Shown: piece by piece, positions 16,892 through 25,231 of the stretch
Numbering within the stretch: the stretch's first letter is position 1
How the letters are laid out: every line of letters starts with the position of its first letter
Assembly: GCA_964458575.1 (NCBI GenBank)
Contig: CAYWMD010000031.1
Span: 1-64,000, forward strand
DNA length: 64,000 nt
Source of the DNA: CAYWMD01 sp964458575
GTDB taxonomy: Bacteria > Verrucomicrobiota > Verrucomicrobiia > Limisphaerales > JADLHS01
Direction of reading: 5' to 3'
Notes under the pieces: model-generated
Databases searched by the model: none
What the model was told of the DNA's origin: nothing
Seen by the model: only the letters and a program-made list of their open reading frames with translations
Made by a program: the position numbers and the translations under genes

Positions 16892-19416
16892 CCGAGGGTC
16901 CACTCGATGCCTTGCTGGCGACTTTGATCACCGATCGGGTCGTCTATTTCCCCATCCGCCACCACAGTCCGGCCTGCGCGCGCCATCTGGAGCGGCTTAT
17001 TCGGGAGCGCAAGCCGCAGGCGATCCTCATCGAAGGTCCCGCCAGTTTCACTTCCTTGATTCCGCTCGTCCTGCATCCCAAAACAAGAACACCGTTCGCC
17101 ATTTACACGAGCTTCGTCAAAGAAACGGCCGCAACGGAGGCGGATGGTCCTGATGCGAAAACGACCGCCATGTTTGGCCCGCCCCGGCACGCGGCGTATT
17201 ATCCGTTCTGCGACTATTCTCCAGAATTGGTGGCCTTGCGCGTAGGGACGGAGATTGGTGCGTCGCTACATTTCGTTGACCTCAATTACGCGGATCAAAT
17301 CTGGGCGGAACGGGAGGCCGTCAAGGAAGCCGGGGCGCCGCGGGTCGAGTCACTGCTGACCGAAAGGCATTTCAAGCGGAGCCGCTATCTTCAAGCCCTC
17401 GCCCGGCGGGCAGGTTGCCGTGACCACAATGATCTTTGGGATCATCTTTTTGAAACTCGACTTAACGCCGACGTATCCGCGAGCAATGCCTCAGTTGAAA
17501 AGTTCATTCATGACGTCGCGGCCTGGTGTCACTTCGCCCGAGCGGACGCCACCCCGGAAGAACTGCAAGCCGATGGAACGCTGGCCCGTGAAGCAGCCAT
17601 GGCAACCGCGATCCGCGCGGAGTTGGCCAAAGGCACCGAACGAATCGTCGTGGTCACTGGAGGTTTTCACACGGTGGTTTTGCCACAGTTGGTCACGGCA
17701 AAAGCGTCGCGCGACGTCGTAAAAACCAAACGCAACGCCGAGGAGACATTGGACTGCTTGATCCGCTATGGCTTTGAGCAACTTGATGCATTGAACGGCT
17801 ACGCCGCCGGGATGCCATCGCCGTATTTCTACGACCAGCTCTGGCATTCTCCCTCCCAAGCGAACGCGCCCGAAGCGTTTGCCGGTCTCGCTGCAAAGAT
17901 CCTGGTAGATTTGGGTCAGTTGACGCGCAAAAAGAAACTGGCTGTAGCCTTGTCACCGGCCGACGAGATTGCTGCCTTGGAACAGTCCCGGCGCTTGGCC
18001 GCCATGCGCGGACATCCCGGCCCGACGCGAGAAGACCTGCTCGACGGCATCCGCAGTTGTTTTGTCAAAGGCTCGATGGATGCCGAAGGCGAAATCGTTC
18101 TCGGGCTCGCCCGGCATGCGTTGGGTGGAACCAGCATCGGTGAAGTCCCACCCGAAGCGGGCGTGCCACCACTCGTCGAAGACTTTCGAGTTACTGCTCA
18201 AAAGCTGCGGCTGAACATCAAAGATTCAGTTCGCCGCAAAAGCTCACTGGATCTTTACCGCAAAGTCTCGCATCGGCAGTCCAGCCGGTTCTTCCACAGC
18301 CTCGCATTTCTTGAAGTGCCATTCGCCACGCTGGAGGCAGGCCCGGATTTTGTGAAAGGGGTCGGGTTGGAAAGGTTGTTCGAGCACTGGGGTTATCAAT
18401 GGACGCCGCAGACTGAAAGCCGTCTGGTCGAAGTAAGCATTTACGGGGCAACCGTTGAAGAGGCTGCCGCGAACCGGTTGGTCCAGGCCATTGCGGAGCT
18501 GGAAGATACCGGGCGCGGACGTTGCGCGGCGGAAGCCGTAGGGATGTTGGTTCACGCATGCCGGATGGGTCTCCATCGATACACCGGTCGGTTGTTGAAA
18601 TTGATCGCCGCCCAGGTGAACGAAGATCCGGCGCTCGCGTCACTGACCAGTGCGCTGAACCAACTGGTGTTGCTCTGGGAATCGCGCGAGCCACTGGAAG
18701 CCCACCGGCTTGACGAGATTCCGCGACTGATCCGCATCTCATACGAACGGGCCTGCTATCTCCTCAACAGCCTGGCCGACACTGCGGTTGAAGCGGCGAA
18801 CGAAACGCTCCAGTCGTTAATCGCGCTGCGCGATTTGCTGCGATCTCGCGCCGTCGGCGAACACGCCTTGGACGCCGCCCTGTTCTATGAGCCGATCGGA
18901 AAAGTCCTCGGGCAACCAAAGTGTCCCGCGTTGTTGGTGGGGGGAGTTATCGGATTATTATTTGGCGATGGGCGCATTACCGAGGCGGACTTGATCAAGT
19001 TCCTGGCGGGTTCGTTGAATGCGTCCTCCGCCCAAGCCGGGGATCAGACGGCTTTCTTGATCGGATTGTTGCGCGCCTGTCGGGAACTGGCCTGGAGAAT
19101 GCCGGCCCTCGCCGAGGCCGTGGAGAAACTCCTGGCCACCTGGAGCGAGGAGGAGTTCATCGAAAGAATCCCACATTTGCGCATGGCTTTTGCCGACCTG
19201 ACGCCGCGGGAGGCTGACCAGGTGGCGACGGTCGTGGCGCAGTTGCATGGGGGAGAAAAAATCGGCTCCCTGCATCAGCCCGAGATGAGCGAAGCAGAGA
19301 TGCTCGCCGCAGTCCGATTGAATGCCCTCGTGGAGAAAGCTCTCAACGAGGATGGGTTGGGTTCGTGGATTCAGGCTGCCGCTATTGCCAGACCAATCGA
19401 GGAGGCAAAGCCGTGA
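16876..19416 (+). CDS. DUF5682 family protein (YehM-like)
   Basis: An 846-aa protein from the ATG at 16876 (855 aa if the in-frame ATG at 16849 is used). Both starts overlap the MoxR gene. The N-terminal third carries the family hallmark VVYFPIRHHSPACARHL, with H29/H30, then ILIEGPASF, and near residue 260 the motif VVVTGGFHTVVL with H265. Conserved paired histidines, an acidic EGP motif and a GGFH motif look like a metal or catalytic site and recall the TraB/ChaN/EreA type of fold, but that comparison is only inference. The remaining two thirds is mostly helical with no motif I recognise. Always found with MoxR and VWA partners in loci of this type, it may be the enzyme of the system. The next gene starts inside its stop codon. 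Confidence 0.8.
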   Translation: MAARVTEGPLDALLATLITDRVVYFPIRHHSPACARHLERLIRERKPQAILIEGPASFTSLIPLVLHPKTRTPFAIYTSFVKETAATEADGPDAKTTAMFGPPRHAAYYPFCDYSPELVALRVGTEIGASLHFVDLNYADQIWAEREAVKEAGAPRVESLLTERHFKRSRYLQALARRAGCRDHNDLWDHLFETRLNADVSASNASVEKFIHDVAAWCHFARADATPEELQADGTLAREAAMATAIRAELAKGTERIVVVTGGFHTVVLPQLVTAKASRDVVKTKRNAEETLDCLIRYGFEQLDALNGYAAGMPSPYFYDQLWHSPSQANAPEAFAGLAAKILVDLGQLTRKKKLAVALSPADEIAALEQSRRLAAMRGHPGPTREDLLDGIRSCFVKGSMDAEGEIVLGLARHALGGTSIGEVPPEAGVPPLVEDFRVTAQKLRLNIKDSVRRKSSLDLYRKVSHRQSSRFFHSLAFLEVPFATLEAGPDFVKGVGLERLFEHWGYQWTPQTESRLVEVSIYGATVEEAAANRLVQAIAELEDTGRGRCAAEAVGMLVHACRMGLHRYTGRLLKLIAAQVNEDPALASLTSALNQLVLLWESREPLEAHRLDEIPRLIRISYERACYLLNSLADTAVEAANETLQSLIALRDLLRSRAVGEHALDAALFYEPIGKVLGQPKCPALLVGGVIGLLFGDGRITEADLIKFLAGSLNASSAQAGDQTAFLIGLLRACRELAWRMPALAEAVEKLLATWSEEEFIERIPHLRMAFADLTPREADQVATVVAQLHGGEKIGSLHQPEMSEAEMLAAVRLNALVEKALNEDGLGSWIQAAAIARPIEEAKP

Positions 19417-20531
19417 ATACGCTCGCGCGGTGGCGACTCGTCCTCGGTCGTTTCTCGGAGAAGCAATTGAACGCTTCACTCTCCAGTCGCGAAGCGCGCA
19501 TGGAGGCAGCGTTGGATTTTCTGTACTCCCGCGAATACAAAGGGCGGGGCGTCCGCGATCGCCAGCAAGGCGGGTCGCTGGATCCGTCGCAATTGAATGT
19601 TCCCACGTGGTTGGGTGAAGTGCGCGATCTCTTTCCCCGGGACGTGGTTGAGGTCATTGAAAAGCACGCACTCGATCGTTATGGGCTCACCGAGTTGGTA
19701 ACGGATAAAGAGACGCTCGAAAAACTCGAACCGAACATGGAGCTGCTCAAGACGCTCCTGACTTTTCGCGGGCATCTCCAAGGCGAGGTGTTGCAGACGG
19801 CGCGACGAATCATCCGGCAGGTGGTGGAGGAGATCAAACGCAAGCTGGAAGCAGAAGTTCGCCGCGCGCTCTCGGGCCGGTTGAATCGCTTCCGTCACAG
19901 TCCGCAGAAGGCCGCCCAGAACTTTGACTGGCGCGGCACGATCCGGCGCAATCTCAAACACTACGATGCCAAGCGGCAGCAGATCGTGTTGCAAGATCCC
20001 CGCTTCTTCGCGCGCAACACCCGGTTGTTGCCATGGCACGTGATCCTTTGCGTGGACCAGAGTGGCAGCATGGCCGACTCCGTAATCCACAGTGCTGTCA
20101 TGGCTGGCATCCTCGCCGGACTGCCGCTCATCCGCGTGAAGCTGGTGGTGTTCGACACCAACGTCGTGGACTTAAGTGAACACGTGGACGACCCGGTGGA
20201 AGTATTGATGAGCGTGCAGCTCGGAGGCGGTACGAACATCGGGCAGGCGCTGAACTACTGCGAAACGTTGGTCGAAAACCCGCACCGCACGGTGTTGGCT
20301 TTGGTAAGTGATTTTTGCGAAGGCGCGGCACCCGGCGTCATGCTGGGCACCTGTCGTCGCCTGCGCGAAGGGGGCGTGAAACTCATCGGGCTGGCTTCGC
20401 TGGATCAGTCCGCGAGCCCGATCTATGATCACCACATGGCCGAGCAACTAGCAGAGACCGGTATGGAAATCGCCGCGCTCACGCCGAAGCATTTCGCGGA
20501 GTGGCTCGCCAAGATCATCAATTCCAAATGA
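19413..20531 (+). CDS. VWA-domain protein with intact MIDAS (YehP-like)
   Basis: I chose the GTG at 19413 (372 aa) because GGAGG lies at 19401-19405 and it overlaps the previous stop (GTGA). The N-terminal 190 residues are helical and basic. The C-terminal von Willebrand A domain has a complete metal-ion-dependent adhesion site: DQSGSM (D215, S217, S219), T274 in GGTNIG and D300 in LVSDF. VWA partners of MoxR ATPases are thought to bridge the ATPase to its substrate through this metal site. No signal peptide or membrane segment is visible, so it should act in the cytoplasm. The SWIM gene starts at the ATGA overlapping its stop. Confidence 0.88.
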   Translation: MNTLARWRLVLGRFSEKQLNASLSSREARMEAALDFLYSREYKGRGVRDRQQGGSLDPSQLNVPTWLGEVRDLFPRDVVEVIEKHALDRYGLTELVTDKETLEKLEPNMELLKTLLTFRGHLQGEVLQTARRIIRQVVEEIKRKLEAEVRRALSGRLNRFRHSPQKAAQNFDWRGTIRRNLKHYDAKRQQIVLQDPRFFARNTRLLPWHVILCVDQSGSMADSVIHSAVMAGILAGLPLIRVKLVVFDTNVVDLSEHVDDPVEVLMSVQLGGGTNIGQALNYCETLVENPHRTVLALVSDFCEGAAPGVMLGTCRRLREGGVKLIGLASLDQSASPIYDHHMAEQLAETGMEIAALTPKHFAEWLAKIINSK

Positions 20532-22567
20532 CGCCGCTGGAATCAAAGCTCCGCCGACTGGCTGCCTCACTGGATGCGGCGGCGCTTGAAGCGCTCGCCA
20601 GCAAGGGATTGCTGCGGCGCGCCCAAAAAGATCTCGAACGAGGAATCGAGACGAGCATCACCAGCGAAACCGGAGCTTTGCTGCGGCTGCGCATCGGGGA
20701 ATTTGAAGTGACGCTGCCGGAATCGGGTCCCGCCACCGCCAGTTGTTCCTGCCCCGCTGCGGGCGTGTGTCAGCATATCCTGACCTCCGTGTTGTTCTTG
20801 CAGCAAGCACCACCGGAAAATGCGCAGGAACAATTGCCCGGGGTCAGCGTCGCAGACACGACAATTACTCCGGATCAAGAGTTGATGGCAATAACGCCCG
20901 AGCAATTGGAGCGTTGGGCCGGCAAGGCCGCCTTCAAGGCGGGGCTCAAATTGGCAAGCCAGACCACAATTGAAATCGCGCGGGAGCGTGCCGTTCGCAT
21001 CCGCTTCCCGATGCTGAATTCGGAAGTTCATTTTATTCCGGGGGGTGGCCTCGACGGGATGATTATTTCCGGAGGCAAAAGCGATGGACGCCAACTCGCG
21101 GTCGCCGCGGTCATCGGGTTTCAGCGCTCCCAAGGAACTGAATGGGCGGTGCCTGCCGATGTCATGGCTCTGGAGGCCGCTGATGGTGCCCCACGAAAGC
21201 GCACCGAGGTGCTTCTGGCTTGTCGCAGTTTGCTCGAAGAAACTCTCGCGAACGGACTTTCCCGGCTTGCGAAAACCAATCAACAGCGCTGGGCCACACT
21301 GGCCGTTTCCGCTCTTGGGGTAAACCTTCCTCGCCTGGCACTCTTGCTGCGTGGGATCGGTGACGAGGCCGCTCTCGTTGTGGCGCGCGATGCCCGCAGC
21401 GACCTCGCTCGCATGTTTGGCCGCATGGCTCAGGCCCATGCGCTGGGCACCGCACTGGAGAACGGCGGGGATAATCCCCGACCCGATTTGGTGGGGCTTC
21501 ACCGCACCCGTTACGATGAAGTCGGCCATCTGGATTTAATCGGAGCCGCCGCCTGGCCGTGGCGCACAGCGTCCGGGTATGAAGGATTAACGGTGCTGTT
21601 CTGGGATCCCTCCGCGAAAAGCTGGCACTCCTGGACCGAATCGCGTCCTCGTCATCAACTGGCCGATTTCAAACCGACGGCGCGTTACACCCAACCCGGC
21701 CCTTGGGAAGGCGCCGAGTCACCACGGCAATTGGCCCGCAGTTCCTTTCGTCTCATGAACGCCCGACGTAATCCGGGGAATCGCCTCTCCAGTTCGAGCA
21801 AAAGCCGCGTGCTCGTGACGGGGAAGGCGAAATTAATCGAGCAGGGAGTGGCTGCGATTGATGATTGGGCGCAGCTGCAACAGCAGTCCAATGCCCACAC
21901 CGCCGTTGGGTTGAAGGAAACCAATCCGTTGGATTTCGTATTCGCGCTCAAACCGTCGGCCTGGGGCGAACACCATTACGATGCGGTGTCGCAAGTTTTC
22001 GTCTGGGTGTTGGCAGACACGCAGCAGAGGCCATTGCTCTTGGAAGTCGGCTTCGACGAGTTCACCGAGCCGGCCATCGAGCTGCTGGAACAGGTGCCAG
22101 TTGATTCGCTTCAAGGTGCGATCGTCATCGGTCGCGTACAGCGAACGCCTCGCGGACTGTCCTTGCTTCCTTACAGCATCCATCGGCAGACCGGCGAGGT
22201 GGTTCAACTCTGTCTCGACAATCTAGACTCGGCGACTGCAAAGGCTACCTCCGCTGCACTTGAAACGGACGAGGCGTTTGAAGAAGAGGAAGAAGCAGAA
22301 TCCGCAGCCGTCTTCAGTCCCGTTATTAGCCGCGCGCTTGATGAAGTAGATGACAGTCTGCTGGCGCTGGCCGAAGCCGGACTGGCAGCGCTGAATCCAC
22401 TCCGGATTGAGCGCGTCCGGCAAATCGCCCCCCGAACTGAACGGTTGGGATTGCGAGGGCTGGCATCCGGGTTGGCCAACATTATCGCGCAACCGGATTC
22501 TGGCACCGTCCTTCGTTGCTCCTACCTGAGTCAACTCCATCGGCGGGCGATGCCGCTCTCAACCTAA
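20528..22567 (+). CDS. SWIM zinc-finger protein (YehQ-like)
   Basis: A 679-aa protein starting at the ATG of an ATGA overlap with the VWA gene. A SWIM zinc finger of the form CxCx(n)CxH is seen at C73, C75, C81 and H83 (SCSCPAAGVCQH). SWIM domains bind DNA or proteins. Downstream are long stretches without recognisable motifs, and an acidic patch near residue 580 (AFEEEEEAESAA). E. coli YehQ occupies the same position at the end of the yehL-yehM-yehP set. It is the last gene of the tightly coupled run; 14 nt later begins another, broken, SWIM gene. It may be the nucleic-acid or target-recognition module, which is inference. Confidence 0.85.
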   Translation: MTPLESKLRRLAASLDAAALEALASKGLLRRAQKDLERGIETSITSETGALLRLRIGEFEVTLPESGPATASCSCPAAGVCQHILTSVLFLQQAPPENAQEQLPGVSVADTTITPDQELMAITPEQLERWAGKAAFKAGLKLASQTTIEIARERAVRIRFPMLNSEVHFIPGGGLDGMIISGGKSDGRQLAVAAVIGFQRSQGTEWAVPADVMALEAADGAPRKRTEVLLACRSLLEETLANGLSRLAKTNQQRWATLAVSALGVNLPRLALLLRGIGDEAALVVARDARSDLARMFGRMAQAHALGTALENGGDNPRPDLVGLHRTRYDEVGHLDLIGAAAWPWRTASGYEGLTVLFWDPSAKSWHSWTESRPRHQLADFKPTARYTQPGPWEGAESPRQLARSSFRLMNARRNPGNRLSSSSKSRVLVTGKAKLIEQGVAAIDDWAQLQQQSNAHTAVGLKETNPLDFVFALKPSAWGEHHYDAVSQVFVWVLADTQQRPLLLEVGFDEFTEPAIELLEQVPVDSLQGAIVIGRVQRTPRGLSLLPYSIHRQTGEVVQLCLDNLDSATAKATSAALETDEAFEEEEEAESAAVFSPVISRALDEVDDSLLALAEAGLAALNPLRIERVRQIAPRTERLGLRGLASGLANIIAQPDSGTVLRCSYLSQLHRRAMPLST

Positions 22568-22581
22568 CTCTATCATTATTT

Positions 22582-22884
22582 ATGGCTGATCTCCAAGACG
22601 GTGAGACCACTGAAATGCAGGGCTCCGGCGCGAAGCCCTATGTCCTCAAGAACACTGGCGGTGTGTATTCCTGCAGTTGTCCCGCGTGGCGAAACCAGTC
22701 GATTGCCATCGAGAAACGCACATGCAAGCACTTGCGGAAATTTCGCGGTGATGCGGCTGAGGAAGCCCGCGTCGGTGGCGCATTGCCCCAGCGCCCCGGC
22801 AAAGCCCCAGCCGAAAGCGACGCCGAAGAAAGTTCCGGCCCGCCACTGCTTCTGGCGGATGAAGCTTTGATTCCGGCTTTGTGA
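22582..22884 (+). pseudogene. Truncated SWIM-domain gene, N-terminus of an ATP-dependent DNA-ligase-type protein
   Basis: The 100-codon frame reads KPYVLKNTGGVYSCSCPAW, then RTCKHLRKFRGDAAEEARVG. This is a SWIM finger (CSC...CKH) of the kind found at the N-terminus of some large bacterial ATP-dependent DNA ligases. In those proteins the ligase part begins right after a PLLLA-type motif; here PPLLLADEA is followed at once by LIPAL and a stop. The coding sequence past about 22862 belongs to another gene on the opposite strand. I infer that a deletion removed the ligase portion. The remaining 100-aa peptide could still be expressed as a stand-alone SWIM protein behind the larger SWIM gene. Confidence 0.6.
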
Positions 22885-23078
22885 TTGGCAAAACGAACTT
22901 CAGGTGTAAGACCGGTCATTCCCACGTAAACGCATGGCTTCTTCGGATCCCGTTTTGGATTCTTCGCCCGCACTTTCCGGATTTTTCCAACCGCAGCATC
23001 CAGCAACACGACATAAACGTTGTGGTGCGGTTGGGTTTGCTTTTTGGGGCGAAGGTGTTTCAGCGTCCGGCGTTTCAT
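22862..23078 (-). pseudogene. Truncated GIY-YIG-like gene
   Basis: From an ATG at 23078 the minus strand encodes HNVYVVLLDAAVGKIRKV, then RDPKKPCVYVGMTGLTPEVRF and NHKAGIKA. This is the start of a GIY-YIG-like small protein (the VYVV and VYVGMT strands are the two GIY-YIG-type motifs). After NHKAGIKA the frame runs into the antisense of the truncated SWIM gene and family similarity ends. The C-terminal half, which should hold the catalytic glutamate region, is missing. The break coincides with the break in the SWIM/ligase gene, so both were cut by the same event. Confidence 0.55.
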
Positions 23079-23178
23079 CTGCCTTTTAATATGAGGCAGG
23101 CGATTGGGTTGTCAGTACAAACGTGCCAAGAGCGTGTAATTGTGCCTACTGCTCCGCGGTAATAATATTACGCTCAAC

Positions 23179-23583
23179 ATGAATGCAACACCTGACACCC
23201 ATAGCAAGGTCATAGGCTATTTGCTTTGGCTTTTTGGATTTACTGGCTCGCATCGGTTTTACTATGGCAAGCCGATTTCCGGGACGATCTGGTTTTTCAC
23301 GGCGGGTCTGTTTCTGATTGGCTGGATTGTGGACTTGTTTCTGATCCCCGCGATGGACCGTGCTGCCGACCGAAGATTTGTGTCAGGTCCGGTCAATTAT
23401 TCCGTTGCGTGGATATTGCTCACCTTCCTCGGACTCTTCGGCATCCATCGCTTCTACTTGGGCAAATGGGGCACCGGGCTCATTTATCTGTTCACTGTGG
23501 GTTTGTTTGGCATAGGCTGGCTTTACGACTACTGGACGCTCAATTCCCAGGTCAGCGAAAAGAATCATGCCAAACTTCAATAA
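23179..23583 (+). CDS. TM2-domain membrane protein (duplicated domain)
   Basis: The 134-aa product from ATG 23179 contains two copies of the TM2 motif: GFTGSHRFYYGKPISGTIWF with FLIGWIVDLF, and GLFGIHRFYLGKWGTGLIYL with FGIGWLYDYW. Each copy forms two membrane helices joined by a short DRF-type loop. TM2 proteins are small inner-membrane proteins of mostly unknown function. A frame extension to a TTG at 23140 adds residues with no family similarity, so I use the internal ATG. The next membrane-protein gene follows after 9 nt, suggesting a two-gene operon. Confidence 0.85.
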   Translation: MNATPDTHSKVIGYLLWLFGFTGSHRFYYGKPISGTIWFFTAGLFLIGWIVDLFLIPAMDRAADRRFVSGPVNYSVAWILLTFLGLFGIHRFYLGKWGTGLIYLFTVGLFGIGWLYDYWTLNSQVSEKNHAKLQ

Positions 23584-23592
23584 ACCACCACC

Positions 23593-23958
23593 ATGAGTGC
23601 GAACCCTCAGTTTACCCTTACCGTTACTCTCTCGATGTTCCTGACCCAGTTGCCCGTATTGATTGTCTGCTTTACTGCTGCTGTGGTGGTGTTGATGAAA
23701 TGGAAACAGGGCGGGGCAGGTTCGATTTGGGCATTGCTTGGTTTTGGCCTGGCCGTGTTTCTTGGTGTGGCCATTCCGGTCGTTCAAGGTGCGGCTCAGT
23801 TCTGGATGCATCAGGGAGATAATGTTGCCCAACGTGCCTCGATCCTTGGCGCACTGGGATTTGTCTGGTCGTTCCTGAGAGCAGCCACTTATGCCCTGCT
23901 GTTGATTGCTGTGTTTGCGGGCCGGTCAAACTCGAATGTTGCGACCACGGCTCAATAG
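23593..23958 (+). CDS. Small integral membrane protein, function unknown
   Basis: A 121-aa hydrophobic protein with three predicted membrane segments: LPVLIVCFTAAVVVLM, IWALLGFGLAVFLGVAIPVV and, at the C-terminal end, FLRAATYALLLIAVFAG. I recognise no family. It starts 9 nt after the TM2 gene and is probably co-transcribed. The acidic C-terminal tail is short and the protein carries no catalytic motif. Confidence 0.7.
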   Translation: MSANPQFTLTVTLSMFLTQLPVLIVCFTAAVVVLMKWKQGGAGSIWALLGFGLAVFLGVAIPVVQGAAQFWMHQGDNVAQRASILGALGFVWSFLRAATYALLLIAVFAGRSNSNVATTAQ

Positions 23959-24043
23959 CTTGACGCGAAATCGAATCGAGAAAGGCGGCTGTCCCGGTTA
24001 CGCGGCGTGATCACGTTGCCGACGTATCAGAAACGGTGCAAAG

Positions 24044-24235
24044 ATGGCAGCGGAAAAGGTTTTGAATAGATTGTCGTGGGGCTTCGAGTGCATCCTGGCT
24101 GCGGGTATCACCGTCCTGTTGTCGGGCTGTGTAACTCCCAGCCAAGAGTCCGACCGGCAGTGGAAACAGTATAATCCAGAATACCGCGATCCGTTTCCCG
24201 CAAATCCAGATCCTTTTCGTCCCGGGATCTTCTAA
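24044..24235 (+). CDS. Small predicted lipoprotein
   Basis: A 63-aa frame with a typical lipoprotein signal: a basic start, the hydrophobic run CILAAGITVLL and the lipobox LLSGC. The mature part is a short polar, proline-rich tail (NPEYRDPFPANPDPFRPGIF). No clear ribosome-binding site precedes the ATG. Signal features favour a real gene over chance, but there is no family support. Confidence 0.5.
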   Translation: MAAEKVLNRLSWGFECILAAGITVLLSGCVTPSQESDRQWKQYNPEYRDPFPANPDPFRPGIF

Positions 24236-24314
24236 TAGCTCAACGTCGTGCAATATGGTCAGGACATAGGATCACACCTTGACTTGCCTCTGCTTTCGCC
24301 CTCTAAGTGTCACT

Positions 24315-24545
24315 ATGAATACGTCACTCGTAAATCTGTCAGCCACTCAACTTCGGCAAGCGGCATCGCTCAAGGAGCAGATCCAATCGCTTGAAAACCG
24401 ACTCGCAAAGCTTCTGGGCTCTTCCACGCCAGACAAGCCGACAAATGGTCGGAGGAAGAAGCGCAAGATGAGTCCCGCCGCGAAGGCCAAACTTTCCGCA
24501 AAATTGAAAGCGGCTTGGGCCAAACGTAAGGCAAAGAAGAAGTAG
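24315..24545 (+). CDS. Small lysine-rich protein
   Basis: A 76-aa protein from ATG 24315. A coiled-coil-like N-terminal half (QLRQAASLKEQIQSLENRLA) is followed by a lysine/alanine tail, KMSPAAKAKLSAKLKAAWAK. The tail resembles short basic repeats seen in nucleic-acid-associated proteins and in many small Verrucomicrobia-type proteins. A good intrinsic terminator follows 20 nt after the stop, supporting a real transcription unit. Function unknown; nucleic-acid binding is a guess from charge. Confidence 0.65.
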   Translation: MNTSLVNLSATQLRQAASLKEQIQSLENRLAKLLGSSTPDKPTNGRRKKRKMSPAAKAKLSAKLKAAWAKRKAKKK

Positions 24546-24564
24546 ATTCTGATTCTCTCTCTCA

Positions 24565-24604
24565 GTGCAGCATCGGATTTGTTCTGGTGCTGCACTTTTG
24601 TTTG
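24565..24604 (+). terminator. Intrinsic terminator after the small basic-protein gene
   Basis: GTGCAGCA (24565-24572) pairs with TGCTGCAC (24588-24595), an 8-bp stem, and is followed directly by TTTTGTTT. Confidence 0.7.
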
Positions 24605-24685
24605 GTGGGTGCCCGTCATGTGAACGAGCGAGCTTTCAATGGGAACATTTAATTCCATAAACCCCTTGGGATCGTGTCTGTCCGC

Positions 24686-24810
24686 AACGAATACCAAAAC
24701 GAATACCAAAAGCGTACGAAACCACTGATTTCATTGGCTAAAGGTACTCTTGATTTGTGCGGAAAAATCGCTAGTTTCCGCACGAAACTGGTCGTCAGAC
24801 GCCGATTCCG
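24686..24810 (+). repeat. 125-nt direct repeat, right copy
   Basis: This is the same sequence and orientation as 2917-3041, with two mismatches. It begins with two perfect tandem 12-mers (CGAATACCAAAA) and includes the 9-bp hairpin GTGCGGAAA/TTTCCGCAC at 24757-24783. Similarity ends at 24810, where the left copy continues with unrelated sequence. An open frame runs through it, but the frame shows no family-like sequence. Confidence 0.9.
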
Positions 24811-25231
24811 GCCCTCGCCTCCATCTCATTTTCCTAAGGAATCCGAGGATTCCACTTCCAATTCCTGTCCGCCGGCGTCAAGTGCCAGCAAAAGTGCCAG
24901 CAAACCCCTGTGCCATCCAATCCGCGCGAGCCGCCGGCTATTCCGACTGGCTGGCTGCCGACGAAACCGCGCTCGACTACATTGCCACGCGCATCGCGCC
25001 AAAGTTTGGCGTCTCAGCGCCCTGGGCTACGAACACAACTTGTCCTGGCCAGTCATCCGGCCTGGAACGACGATCATCAAGTGGTGGAATGATTTCATGA
25101 AGGCAGATAGCGCGAATGTTTTCCTGATGGACGTGGACGACACGTTACGGGAAAATCCCCATGTTTTTTGGAACGAACTCATGGGCGTCATCGCCACGAC
25201 GAACGCGGCAATCCTGTTACTCACGAACCTT
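24811..25231. other. Degenerate stretch upstream of the glucokinase remnant
   Basis: No intact gene. One frame holds a protein-like run, AGYSDWLAADETALDYIATR, around 24930-25000. A different frame then reads LSALGYEHNLSWPVIRPG and NVFLMDVDDTL, which suggests gene debris with at least one frameshift. I could not name the parent family. No terminator or strong promoter is evident, though the promoter for pgi may lie here. Confidence 0.35.
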
